Origin: Rhizobium sp. SG_E_25_P2
GTDB taxonomy: Bacteria; Pseudomonadota; Alphaproteobacteria; Rhizobiales; Rhizobiaceae
Assembly (NCBI RefSeq): GCF_029892285.1
Contig: NZ_JARXVM010000009.1
Location: 62,001 to 126,000, forward strand
Direction: 5' to 3'
DNA length: 64,000 nucleotides
Positions within the stretch are counted from its first letter, which is position 1, and each line of letters begins with the position of its first letter. Under the pieces are notes generated by a model. It saw nothing but the letters and a program-made list of their open reading frames with translations, did no database searches and had not been told where the DNA came from. The position numbers and the translations under genes were made by a program. This document shows positions 45,918 to 54,071 of this stretch, in pieces.

Positions 45918-47441
45918 TCAAATCGGATAGTGGCGCGGCCCCTCCGCGATGGTGACCCATCGCAATTCCGTAAATTCATCCAGTGCCGCCTGTCCTCCAA
46001 AGCGGCCATAACCCGACGCTTTCACGCCGCCGAACGGCATGTGAGGTTCGTCCTCGACCGTCGCTGAATTGATATGACAGATGCCGGATTCGATGCGTTG
46101 CGCCACCTGCAGCGCGCGTCCGACATCGCGTCCAAACACAGCGCCCGACAGGCCGTAGTCGCAATCATTGGCCACCGAGATTGCTTCCTCCACGTCCTCG
46201 ACGCGGATGATCGAGGCGACCGGCCCGAAGCTCTCTTCATGATAAAGCCGCATCGGTCGCGTCACCTGGTCAACGACGGTCGCGTCCATGAAGGCGTCGC
46301 GCGCGTCGCCGCCGGCGCGAAGCACCGCTCCTTTGCTCACTGCATCGTCGATCATCGCACGAACGCGGCGCGTGGAATCGGCGGCGATCAGCGCTCCGAG
46401 AGGCAGGTGGCCGCGAGCCGGATCCCCAGCCCTCAGCGTTTTCGCTTTGGCGGTGAAACGTTCGACAAAGGCGTCCGCAATGCTGTCGACCACGATAATC
46501 CGCTCTGTCGACATGCAGATCTGTCCCTGATTGTAAAATGCGCCGAAGGCCGCAGCGCGAACGGCTTCATCGAGATCTGCGTCATCGAGTACGATGAAGG
46601 GCGCCTTGCCGCCGAGCTCCAGCAGGCTGCGCTTGAGATATTTCGCCGACATCATAGCGATCGTGCGGCCCACGCGCGTGGAACCGGTGAAATTGACGCG
46701 CCGGATGACCGGGTGCCCGATCAGAGCCTCCACCACGACGGAAGCGTCCGCCGGCGCATTGCTGATCACATTGACGACGCCGGGGGGAAAGCCCGCCTCG
46801 GTCATTACGTCGCCAATCAATCGATGGCTGGCCGGGCATAACTCCGAGGATTTGAGGATTACCGTATTTCCACAAGCGATCGCCATGGCGATCGAACGGA
46901 CGCCGAGCAGCAAAGGGGCATTCCAGGGCGCCATCGCCAGACAGACGCCCGCCGGCTGCCGCAAGGCAAAGGAGGTCATGCCGGTCTTGTCGGTCGGAAG
47001 CACCGCACCGCTGATCATGGTGGTCATTGCGGCTGCGTCCAGCAGGATTTCAGCCCCGAAATCGACATTTTCGTCGCACCAGTGGCGGGTCGCGCCAATC
47101 TCCGCCATCATTCGCTCGGCGGCGGCCTCGCGCTTGTTTCGCAAGATCTCCGCAGCTTTTGTCAGCAATGAACGGCGTGCGGCGGGAGAGGTTGCGGACC
47201 ATTGCGGAAAGGCGGCTGCGGCGGCAAGCGCAGTTGTCTGCGCGTCTTCGATCGTGGCTGCCGATGCAATCGTTGCCGGATCGCCAGACACTGGGCCGAT
47301 CCGTTCGTAAACGGCGCCATTCTGCGCGGCCATCGACTGGCCGTTGATCAGCAGATTCGTTTGGAATGGCGCGAAGGAGCGACGGCGGTCTGATGTCCGC
47401 CCTGTCAAATCCCTTTCCGTCGCTATCGGCTTTGTGCCCAT
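45918..47441 (-). CDS. Aldehyde dehydrogenase, vanillin/salicylaldehyde dehydrogenase-like (first gene of aromatic operon)
   Basis: A 507-residue ALDH from ATG 47441 (GGGAGGAGG upstream). Glu275 in LELGGKAP and Cys309 in GQICMSTE are catalytic; APWNAPLLLG and the HYPI ending mark it as a close relative of the ALDH at 38874. It begins the operon ALDH-SBP-livG-livF-livH-livM-SDR-ALDH (gap to the binding protein 49 bases). Having two related ALDHs at the two ends of one operon suggests two successive or alternative aldehyde substrates. The first ~28 residues extend beyond the usual family start. Confidence 0.88.
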   Translation of the reverse strand: MGTKPIATERDLTGRTSDRRRSFAPFQTNLLINGQSMAAQNGAVYERIGPVSGDPATIASAATIEDAQTTALAAAAAFPQWSATSPAARRSLLTKAAEILRNKREAAAERMMAEIGATRHWCDENVDFGAEILLDAAAMTTMISGAVLPTDKTGMTSFALRQPAGVCLAMAPWNAPLLLGVRSIAMAIACGNTVILKSSELCPASHRLIGDVMTEAGFPPGVVNVISNAPADASVVVEALIGHPVIRRVNFTGSTRVGRTIAMMSAKYLKRSLLELGGKAPFIVLDDADLDEAVRAAAFGAFYNQGQICMSTERIIVVDSIADAFVERFTAKAKTLRAGDPARGHLPLGALIAADSTRRVRAMIDDAVSKGAVLRAGGDARDAFMDATVVDQVTRPMRLYHEESFGPVASIIRVEDVEEAISVANDCDYGLSGAVFGRDVGRALQVAQRIESGICHINSATVEDEPHMPFGGVKASGYGRFGGQAALDEFTELRWVTIAEGPRHYPI

Positions 47442-47906
47442 TGACGCCTCCTCCCAAAGGCAGCCGCAACACTAGCGGCGAGGGAGGATTAAAGAATGTG
47501 AAAAAATGGGTGATACATGTTGTAAACAGGTCATCTCGTGTCACGAAGCATCCTTCTCCCGGCTCAAGGCGCGGCAAAAGCTCACTTCGAGTGTGGAGCA
47601 ATTGATCTCTCTGGCGAAACTGCGTGAGATGGAGGCTTGTGCGAGGCTTGCGTCGTGGGCAGCCGCATCCCGGCGCCAGCCCAAAAAAATCTTGACGCGA
47701 CTCATCGTCTGTCGCACCGTTGTTACGGAGTTTGGCGAAGAATGCTTGTTTCGCCGTAATTGACATCGCTTCCTGTTAGTTTCGTCCTTGCGCGTATTTC
47801 AAATCGGCGAGAATCGTGGAAGGGATGCGTCAAAGGTTGACGCACCGTTAAGAGCCGGCATGACGCCGGGCTTGCGGGGACAATACCATTACTTACGGAG
47901 ATTTGG
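47442..47906. other. Divergent intergenic region between the aromatic operon and repABC
   Basis: No convincing gene in 465 bases. It must hold the promoter of the minus-strand aromatic operon (AT-rich part around 47490-47540) and that of repA. A GGCGAA-N10-TTCGCC inverted repeat lies at 47734-47755 and a 19-base palindrome at 47826-47844. TTGACA occurs at 47760-47765 without a good -10 box. Confidence 0.6.
47826..47844. promoter_or_regulatory. TGCGTCAA-AGG-TTGACGCA palindrome upstream of repA
   Basis: Perfect 8-base arms around a three-base centre, 62 bases before the repA start. Its right arm contains TTGACG, which could serve as a -35 box, so a bound RepA/RepB could repress the promoter. 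It could instead be a partition site, though it does not match the parS pattern I recall for repABC plasmids (GTT-N10-AAC). Its role is inferred. Confidence 0.5.
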
Positions 47907-49151
47907 ATGGCTATCCCGTCCAGCATGAACGTCGACAAAGCAGCAGGCCGGTCCGCCGACGAGACAATCGCGCTCGACGCGCAGGCGTTGTCGGCGCAGT
48001 TAAAGGCGATGCGCGAACGTCTGTTTGCGCCCGCGTCTCAAAAGACCCTGAGGTCGTTCACCTCCGGCGAGGCCGCGCGGTTGGTCGGCGTCTCTGATGG
48101 TTATCTGCGGCAGTTGACGCTGGCCGGCGAAGGACCTCAGCCGCAGATTGGCTCGGCCGGGCGGCGTTACTATTCCCTCGCCGACATCGACGCGCTCCGG
48201 CGATTCCTGGCCGATCAGGCGCTCGCCAAGGGCAATGAGGCCAAGGCGCGCACCTATCTCAAATGGCGCGACCCGGCGCGGAACGAGCATTTGCAGGTGA
48301 TTTCGGTCACCAATTTCAAAGGCGGTTCCGGCAAGACCACCTCGGCGGTGCATCTTGCTCAATATCTTGCCATGATGGGACATCGCGTGCTCGCGGTCGA
48401 TCTCGACCCCCAGGCGTCGCTCTCGGCGCTGTTCGGCTATCAGCCTGAACTCGATTTGAGCGGCAACGACACGATTTACGGCGCCATCCGCTACGACGAC
48501 GAAGTGCGGCCGTTGCGGGAAATCATCCGCAAGACTTATTTTCATGGGCTCGATCTGGTGCCCGGCAATCTCGAATTGCAGGAATTCGAGCACCAGACGC
48601 CGCGAGCGCTGTCGACGCGGAAGCCGGGCGATGAAAACAGCCTGTTCTTCGCCCGGGTCCAGCAGGCGCTGGAAACGGTGGCGGACGATTATGACGTGGT
48701 GGTTCTCGATTGCCCGCCGCAACTTGGCTATCTCACTCTGTCGTCACTCTGCGCCTCGACATCGGTTATCGTCACCGTGCATCCGCAGATGCTCGATGTC
48801 GCCTCGATGAGCCAGTTTCTGTTCATGACGGCTGATCTGCTCGCCGTGGTGCGCGAAGCCGGCGGTTCGCTGAACTTCGATTTTCTCCGCTATCTCGTGA
48901 CGCGTTTCGAGCCGCATGACGGGCCGCAGACCCAGATCGTCGGCTTCCTCCGCTCGCTGTTCGGCGATCGGGTGTTGACCGCGCCGATGTTGAAGTCGAC
49001 GGCGGTCTCCGACGCCGGCCTCACCAAGCAGACGCTTTACGAAGTGGGACGCGAGAATTTCAGCCGCGGAACCTATGATCGTGCGATGGAGTCCCTCGAC
49101 GCCGTCAACGCCGAGATCGAAAAGCTCATTCACACGGCATGGGGACGCTGA
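47907..49151 (+). CDS. repA: Plasmid partitioning ATPase RepA (ParA family)
   Basis: A 414-residue protein with GGAG before its ATG. The N-terminal region (about residues 48-100) is the helix-turn-helix FTSGEAARLVGVSDGYLRQLTLAGEGPQP that binds the operator. The ParA ATPase follows, with deviant Walker A KGGSGKTTSAVHLAQYLA (about 138-155), DLDPQASLSALFGYQ and DCPPQLGYLTLSS. It drives segregation of the replicon with RepB and represses the repABC operon. Length and order match repABC cassettes of Rhizobiales. Confidence 0.96.
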   Translation: MAIPSSMNVDKAAGRSADETIALDAQALSAQLKAMRERLFAPASQKTLRSFTSGEAARLVGVSDGYLRQLTLAGEGPQPQIGSAGRRYYSLADIDALRRFLADQALAKGNEAKARTYLKWRDPARNEHLQVISVTNFKGGSGKTTSAVHLAQYLAMMGHRVLAVDLDPQASLSALFGYQPELDLSGNDTIYGAIRYDDEVRPLREIIRKTYFHGLDLVPGNLELQEFEHQTPRALSTRKPGDENSLFFARVQQALETVADDYDVVVLDCPPQLGYLTLSSLCASTSVIVTVHPQMLDVASMSQFLFMTADLLAVVREAGGSLNFDFLRYLVTRFEPHDGPQTQIVGFLRSLFGDRVLTAPMLKSTAVSDAGLTKQTLYEVGRENFSRGTYDRAMESLDAVNAEIEKLIHTAWGR

Positions 49152-49153
49152 AA

Positions 49154-50218
49154 ATGGCGGGGCGTGATCGCAAGAATTCGCTGAAAGCGCTGTTCGGTGA
49201 CGCGGCCATCCCTTCGGGCGACGTGACCAATCTCACCGTGGCCATCACTCCCGAAGGCGCGCCCCAGACGCCTGTCGCCGAACCGTCCGCGCCGCCGCCG
49301 CGCGCCGCTTCCGGCGCGATCAAGGCCATGGGTCTGTCGCTCACCAATATCACCCGGGAAGCGGAGGAAGCTCGCGTCCTGCGCCAGGCTTTGGAGGAGG
49401 GCGAACGCATCGTATCGCTCGACACCGATAAGCTGTCGGGCTCTTTCATCAGTGATCGCCTCAGCGAGGAAGAGCGCGACGACCCCGATTTTCTGCAATT
49501 GGTCGACAGCATTCGCGAAAGCGGCCAGCAGCAGCCGATCCTGGTGCGTCCGCATCCGGAAAAGCAGGGCCATTTCCAAGTTGCCTATGGTCATCGTCGC
49601 TTGCGCGCCGTGCATCGCCTCGGCCTCAAGGTCAAGGCGGTCATTCGCAATCTCTCCGACAACGAATTGGTGCTGGCGCAAGGCAAGGAAAACGCCGAGC
49701 GGCGCAATCTCTCTTTCATCGAACGCGCTTTGTTCGCCAAGGCGCTGATTTCGCGCGGGTTCGAACGCAAGATCGCCTGCGATGCGCTCGCGGTGCAGAA
49801 AAGCGAATTGTCCCGTCTCCTGCAGGTGGCCGACAGTGTGCCCGACGCGCTGATCCGGGCCATTGGTCCCGCCCCGAAGATCGGCCGCGAGCGCTGGATG
49901 GCGCTGGGTCAATTGTTCGACGACGACGGCGCCAAAAACAAAGCGGAGTCGGAAATCGCATCGGAGCGCTTTAAATCGTCGGCGAGCGATGAACGGTTCC
50001 AGATGCTGTTCGAACGCCTGTCGAGAAAGGCCCGTTCGGATAAAGCCGCCCCGGAAGCACTGATGGCGCCTGATGGCAAGGTGTTCGCGCGCGTGAACCG
50101 CCAGGGCAAGACTGTAAAAATAGAATTCGCCGCCGATGCGGATCAGGCCTTTATCGAGGTCGCGATCGAACGGATGGCGGAGGACTATGCGCGATTCACC
50201 GCAAAGGCGGGGTCGTGA
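49154..50218 (+). CDS. repB: Plasmid partitioning protein RepB (ParB family)
   Basis: A 354-residue centromere-binding protein. ATG 49154, three bases after repA, gives the usual basic start MAGRDRKNSLKALFG; ATG 49139 is also in frame and overlaps repA. The ParB nuclease-like domain contains QQQPILVRPHPE and AYGHRRLRA (about residues 115-145), with ENAERRNLSFIERA after it. A KorB-like helix-turn-helix region (about 195-225) follows. It loads on parS sites and works with RepA. Confidence 0.95.
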   Translation: MAGRDRKNSLKALFGDAAIPSGDVTNLTVAITPEGAPQTPVAEPSAPPPRAASGAIKAMGLSLTNITREAEEARVLRQALEEGERIVSLDTDKLSGSFISDRLSEEERDDPDFLQLVDSIRESGQQQPILVRPHPEKQGHFQVAYGHRRLRAVHRLGLKVKAVIRNLSDNELVLAQGKENAERRNLSFIERALFAKALISRGFERKIACDALAVQKSELSRLLQVADSVPDALIRAIGPAPKIGRERWMALGQLFDDDGAKNKAESEIASERFKSSASDERFQMLFERLSRKARSDKAAPEALMAPDGKVFARVNRQGKTVKIEFAADADQAFIEVAIERMAEDYARFTAKAGS

Positions 50219-50220
50219 CG

Positions 50221-50251
50221 ACAGGTCGCGGGGGCTGGACACAGCCCCTGT
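50221..50251. other. Hairpin directly after repB
   Basis: ACAGG ... GGGGCTG-GACA-CAGCCCC ... with CCTGT closing the structure: an inner 7-base stem (50231-50237 with 50242-50248) plus outer ACAGG/CCTGT pairing. It starts two bases after the repB stop. No T-run follows, so it is not a standard terminator; it may affect read-through into repC. Confidence 0.4.
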
Positions 50252-50289
50252 GGCGGCGTTGACATAAGAGAAAGGGAACATCGAGACAA

Positions 50290-50340
50290 GAAAAAAGGCC
50301 CCAAAACGTTGCCATTTCGGAAGCCCTCTTTGATGTAGCA
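50290..50340 (-). ncRNA. repABC countertranscribed (antisense) RNA
   Basis: The repB-repC gap carries the conserved block found in repABC plasmids. On the minus strand, TTGACT (50374-50369) and TTCTCT (50351-50346), spaced by 17 bases, form a promoter. An imperfect hairpin then ends at six Ts (complement of 50291-50296). The product, about 50 bases, pairs with the repC leader, limits RepC synthesis and sets copy number and incompatibility. Exact ends are estimates. Confidence 0.78.
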
Positions 50341-50572
50341 CTCCAAGAGAATCACTTCCCGAGATCAAAGTCAAGAGTCGGCCGCGTTTTTCGTGCGCCG
50401 CAAAGTTCATTCGTTGCTTCCTGCGGAGCCTTTCGCAGACGACGAACCCTTTGTTGCGACTTGAATTTCATGGCTTGACGCGCTTCGCAGGCATGCTTGC
50501 GGGCAATGATGACCTGTGTCCCGTCGAAATGCCGTTTCAGGCCCGCTTGTCTTCTTGATCAGGGGACTGGAC

Positions 50573-51766
50573 ATGATCGAACGACCTGGAACGACGCCTT
50601 TCGGCGGCGGCAAGATGTCTGCGCGCCTTTTCAAGCGCCAGATCGACGTGACGGAGCGCCAGCAAGCGCTGCAAGGCGGCGAGGGCGGCAACGAAACAGG
50701 CCGCGCCGACAAGTGGCGGCTGCTCAGGGCGCTGACCGAGGCCAAGTCGCATTACGGGCTGAACGATCGGGCGATCGCCCTTCTCGATGCGCTGGCGAGT
50801 TTCGCTGCCGAACGTGAACTCGATGGCGCCAAGCCGATCATCGTTTTCCCGTCTAATCGCGAATTGTCTTTGCGGGCGCGAGGCATGTCGCCTGCCACCA
50901 TTCGACGGCATGTTGCGGCGCTCGTGGAGGCTGGGCTCATCTTCCGACGCGACAGCGCCAATGGCAAACGCTACTGCCGCCGAGGCGATCATGGCGCCGT
51001 CGAAGAGGCGTTCGGTTTCGATCTTTCGCCTTTAGCGCTCAAAGCCGACGAAATCTTCGACTTGGCGGAACAGGCCCGCGAAGTCGAGAAACTGCAGCGG
51101 TCTCTCAGAACTGAAATCACGCTGCATCAACGCGACATCGCCAAGATCGTTGAGATCGCTCTTGAGGAGGGACGCGTAGGCGACTGGCTCGATTTCTCCG
51201 CCCAACTCGCCACTATTCGCTCGAAGGCTGCGCGCAAAGCCGATACGGAATTGCTCCGGCAAACGAGGACCGAGCTCAACCTATTGAGAAGCAAGGTAGA
51301 AAACACCTATCTAAAGGCCTTGTCTGAAGAAGAAATGAGCGCCAATGACTCTCAAATTGAGCGCCATAATCAGAATTCAAATACAGATAAGATTATTGAA
51401 TCTAACGGCAATGAAATAGAAAAGAGCGAAGCGCCTCAGCGCAAGGCGATGGTCAGCCTGGCGCGATTGCAGAAGATTTGCCCGCAAATATTGGACTATG
51501 CCCGCGAGGGCGTAAGAGGCTGGAGCGATCTCATCAAAACAGCGGATCTCGTCCGCTCGATGTTGGGCGTATCACCGGATGCGTGGCGTAAAGCGCGCGC
51601 AGCCATGGGCGAAGAGGCGGCCGCCGTTGTTATTGCCGTGATGCTGGAAAGGGCGGAAGAGATCAAATCGCCTGGCGGCTACCTGCGCAATCTCACGGCC
51701 AAAGCGGAAGCCGGCGCCTTCAGCATCCTGCCGATGCTTCAGGCGCTCGAAAGAAAGGTCAAATAG
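50573..51766 (+). CDS. repC: Replication initiator RepC
   Basis: A 397-residue initiator from ATG 50573 (AGGGGA upstream), beginning IERPGTTPFGGG like other RepC proteins; the open frame extends to 50516 but lacks a ribosome-binding site there. Residues ~45-170 carry the winged-helix DNA-binding region (PSNRELSLRARGMSPATIRRHVAALVEAGLIFRRDS). A C-terminal domain follows an AT-rich, low-complexity stretch around residues 237-285. RepC is the only protein needed for replication initiation, and the origin normally lies inside its own gene. It converges on the hutH-like gene with 14 bases between the stops. Confidence 0.95.
   Translation: MIERPGTTPFGGGKMSARLFKRQIDVTERQQALQGGEGGNETGRADKWRLLRALTEAKSHYGLNDRAIALLDALASFAAERELDGAKPIIVFPSNRELSLRARGMSPATIRRHVAALVEAGLIFRRDSANGKRYCRRGDHGAVEEAFGFDLSPLALKADEIFDLAEQAREVEKLQRSLRTEITLHQRDIAKIVEIALEEGRVGDWLDFSAQLATIRSKAARKADTELLRQTRTELNLLRSKVENTYLKALSEEEMSANDSQIERHNQNSNTDKIIESNGNEIEKSEAPQRKAMVSLARLQKICPQILDYAREGVRGWSDLIKTADLVRSMLGVSPDAWRKARAAMGEEAAAVVIAVMLERAEEIKSPGGYLRNLTAKAEAGAFSILPMLQALERKVK
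51281..51430. other. AT-rich segment inside repC, probable origin of replication (oriV)
   Basis: About 150 bases within repC are markedly richer in A and T than their surroundings, including AATCAGAATTCAAATACAG. In studied repABC plasmids the origin is an AT-rich stretch in the middle of repC, which fits. The function is inferred from that precedent and from base composition. Confidence 0.65.
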
Positions 51767-51780
51767 GGCTCGGTCCTGCT

Positions 51781-53274
51781 TTATCGGAATTCAGACCAGT
51801 CGGAGGCGTGCAGCATGACCCGCAGCGCCTCGATGTCCGGGTTCAGAGGCCGGTCGTCAGCGTAAAATGAAGCTTGGCGGCGGGCGGCCTTGTAAAGTTT
51901 CTCGGTGGTAGGTGCCCGCTGGCCCTCCCCCGCCACGAAATCCTGGGCCTGCGCTGCGGCCATCAGCTCGATGGCGAAGATATATTCGGCATTGTCCAGG
52001 GCAGCGAGAAGTTTGTTGACTGCCGGCGTCGGGTTGGCCAGGAAATCCTCCTGCAGCGCAGAGGTGACGCCGCCATCCACGGAGGCAGGCATAGCCAGCC
52101 GGCGGTTTTCATTGGCGAGGCCGGCGGCCGTATATTGCGCGATCATGAAGCCGGAATGGGCGCCGGCATCCTTTGCGAGAAAGGCGGGCAGACCGCTGAC
52201 CAGGGGACTGACCAGTCTGTCGAGGCGGCGTTCGCTCATGATCGACAGTTGCGCGAGCGCAATGGCGAGACTGTCCATGGCCTGGGCGAGATGCGGGGCC
52301 ACCGCATGCGCCTCCGACTGGACATGAGGCTGGTCGGGCGTTCCCGAGACGAAGGGATTGTCGGTAACCGAGGCCAGTTCCTGATTGACGGTCACCGCAG
52401 CGGCGGCAAAGACATCGCGCGCCGCGCCATGCACATGCGGTATGGCCCTGAGGCTGAGAGCGTCCTGGGTGCGACGACCTTTTGCTGCGGCAATTAAGCC
52501 ACTGCCGGAGATATAGGTCTCGATCTTCCGGGCGACCTCCAGACTTCCGGGTGAGGGGCGCATCGATACAGCGAATTCAGAGAGCGCGTCGACCTGCGCG
52601 CCGGCGGCTTCAAGCGTCAATGTTGCAATCGCGTCCGCCCAGTCCAAAAGACGCGCCATGCGAGAAACGGCCAGACTGGAAAGACCGGTGGCGCAAGCCG
52701 AACCGTTGACGAGGCTCAGGCCTTCCTTGGCTCTGAGAGTGAGAGGCGCAAGGCCAATTTTTTCCAGCGCAGCCTTTCCATCAAGGATCTCGCCATTCAG
52801 TTCGGCCTTTCCCTCGCCGATCAGCAATAAAGCAATTGCGGCATTGTGGGTGAGATAACCGACCGAACCGCGAGACGGCGTCACCGGCGTGAGGCCGGTT
52901 TCGAGAAATTTCAGATAGTAGCGGATGATGTCGGGTCGGACGCCGGAATGGCCATGGGCGAAATTGTTGATCTGGGCGGCGATGATTGCGCGTACTTCCG
53001 GTCTCGGCAATGCCGGGCCGACGCCGGCTGAATGACTGAGCAGGATGTGACGCGACAGCGCCGCCTGTTGTTGGCGGCTGACGACGCGATCGGCAAGAGC
53101 GCCAACGCCGGTCGTGATCCCATAAGCGCGCACTCCGCTCTCGACAATCGCCTCGACGACGGCGCTCGCCTGTTCAATCCGGGCCCAGACATTTGGCGCG
53201 AGTTCGAGGTTTTCACCATAAGCGATGCGGGCGACATCCGGCCAGGTCAGCGTGTCTTTGAGAAGAACGGTCAT
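51781..53274 (-). CDS. Histidine ammonia-lyase-like protein lacking the Ala-Ser-Gly triad
   Basis: A 497-residue member of the HAL/PAL fold from ATG 53274, overlapping hutC by four bases (ATGA). The conserved tyrosine motif YGITTGVG (51-58) and LASVTDNPFVSG are present. Where HutH has [14 protein letters not shown], this protein reads GSVGYLTHNAAIA (136-148). The Ala-Ser-Gly triad that cyclises into the MIO electrophile is therefore replaced by Tyr-Leu-Thr, and the protein should not be an ordinary ammonia-lyase. The complete hutH is at 56768. A regulatory, binding or non-MIO catalytic role in the hut system is possible. Confidence 0.8.
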   Translation of the reverse strand: MTVLLKDTLTWPDVARIAYGENLELAPNVWARIEQASAVVEAIVESGVRAYGITTGVGALADRVVSRQQQAALSRHILLSHSAGVGPALPRPEVRAIIAAQINNFAHGHSGVRPDIIRYYLKFLETGLTPVTPSRGSVGYLTHNAAIALLLIGEGKAELNGEILDGKAALEKIGLAPLTLRAKEGLSLVNGSACATGLSSLAVSRMARLLDWADAIATLTLEAAGAQVDALSEFAVSMRPSPGSLEVARKIETYISGSGLIAAAKGRRTQDALSLRAIPHVHGAARDVFAAAAVTVNQELASVTDNPFVSGTPDQPHVQSEAHAVAPHLAQAMDSLAIALAQLSIMSERRLDRLVSPLVSGLPAFLAKDAGAHSGFMIAQYTAAGLANENRRLAMPASVDGGVTSALQEDFLANPTPAVNKLLAALDNAEYIFAIELMAAAQAQDFVAGEGQRAPTTEKLYKAARRQASFYADDRPLNPDIEALRVMLHASDWSEFR

Positions 53275-54011
53275 TTCGATGCTCCGGATAGGGTCTGGGC
53301 GGGCGGCGTGAAGCGGGCGACGAGGGTATGCCGATCGCCGGGATAGGTGAATTTCACATGGGTGACGGGACCCGCGCCGCTCCATGTGCGACGCTCGACC
53401 GCGAGGCAGGCGGCGCTTTTGTCGATGTCGAGCCTGGCGGCGACGTCAGCGCTCGCGGAGATCGCGGTGATGCGATGCTCGGCGGCGCTCCAGGGGACTT
53501 CCTTCAACAGCCACGGGCCTGGCGCGTTCTGGGAGAAGTCCGGTTTGGCGGCCTCGGGCACCGTATCGAGATTGATGATCCGTTCTTCGAGACAGAAGGG
53601 GCGGTTTGCCGCGAAATGAAGGCAGACGATGTCAGCCACCCGCGCCCCTGCGGTCAGTTCGAGACGCTTGCGGTCATCAGCCGTCGCCTTGCGGGTTACG
53701 AAGCTGGCGATCTCGTAGCTATAGGCGAGATTGAGGCTCTGAACCTCCGCCTTGATATCATGAATTTCGAGGATGGCGGACTGGGCCTTGGGAAAGGCGA
53801 CAAAACTGCCCGACTTCTTTCGCCGTTCGATCAGGCCGGAATTGGCAAGCTGAGTCATGACCTTGTTCACGGTCATCCGCGAACAGCCGTAGTGTTCGGC
53901 GAGATCCACTTCGAAGGGGATGCGATGACCCGGCGGCCATTGTCCCGAGACGATGCGGGTTTCGATGTCGCTCAGAATTTTCTGATGCAAGGATTCCTTG
54001 CTTGTTTCCAT
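53271..54011 (-). CDS. hutC: Histidine utilisation repressor HutC (GntR family)
   Basis: A 246-residue regulator. The N-terminal winged helix (about residues 8-72) reads IVSGQWPPGHRIPFEVDLAEHYGCSRMTVNKVMTQLANSGLI, and the C-terminal UTRA domain (about 92-235) binds urocanate in known HutC proteins. It represses the hut genes until urocanate accumulates. It is the middle gene of hutF-hutC-hutH-like. A fitting palindrome lies in the hutF/hutI promoter region at 55487. Confidence 0.92.
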   Translation of the reverse strand: METSKESLHQKILSDIETRIVSGQWPPGHRIPFEVDLAEHYGCSRMTVNKVMTQLANSGLIERRKKSGSFVAFPKAQSAILEIHDIKAEVQSLNLAYSYEIASFVTRKATADDRKRLELTAGARVADIVCLHFAANRPFCLEERIINLDTVPEAAKPDFSQNAPGPWLLKEVPWSAAEHRITAISASADVAARLDIDKSAACLAVERRTWSGAGPVTHVKFTYPGDRHTLVARFTPPAQTLSGASK

Positions 54012-54071
54012 GGATCCGCCTCGTGTCCTGTTCCGGGCCGCGCTTACACCGGCTATTGATCGCCGGAAAGA

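Noticed and set aside
47907-49151. Chromosomal ParA instead of plasmid RepA
   Set aside because: The N-terminal helix-turn-helix, gene order repA-repB-repC and the antisense RNA region are specific to repABC replicons.
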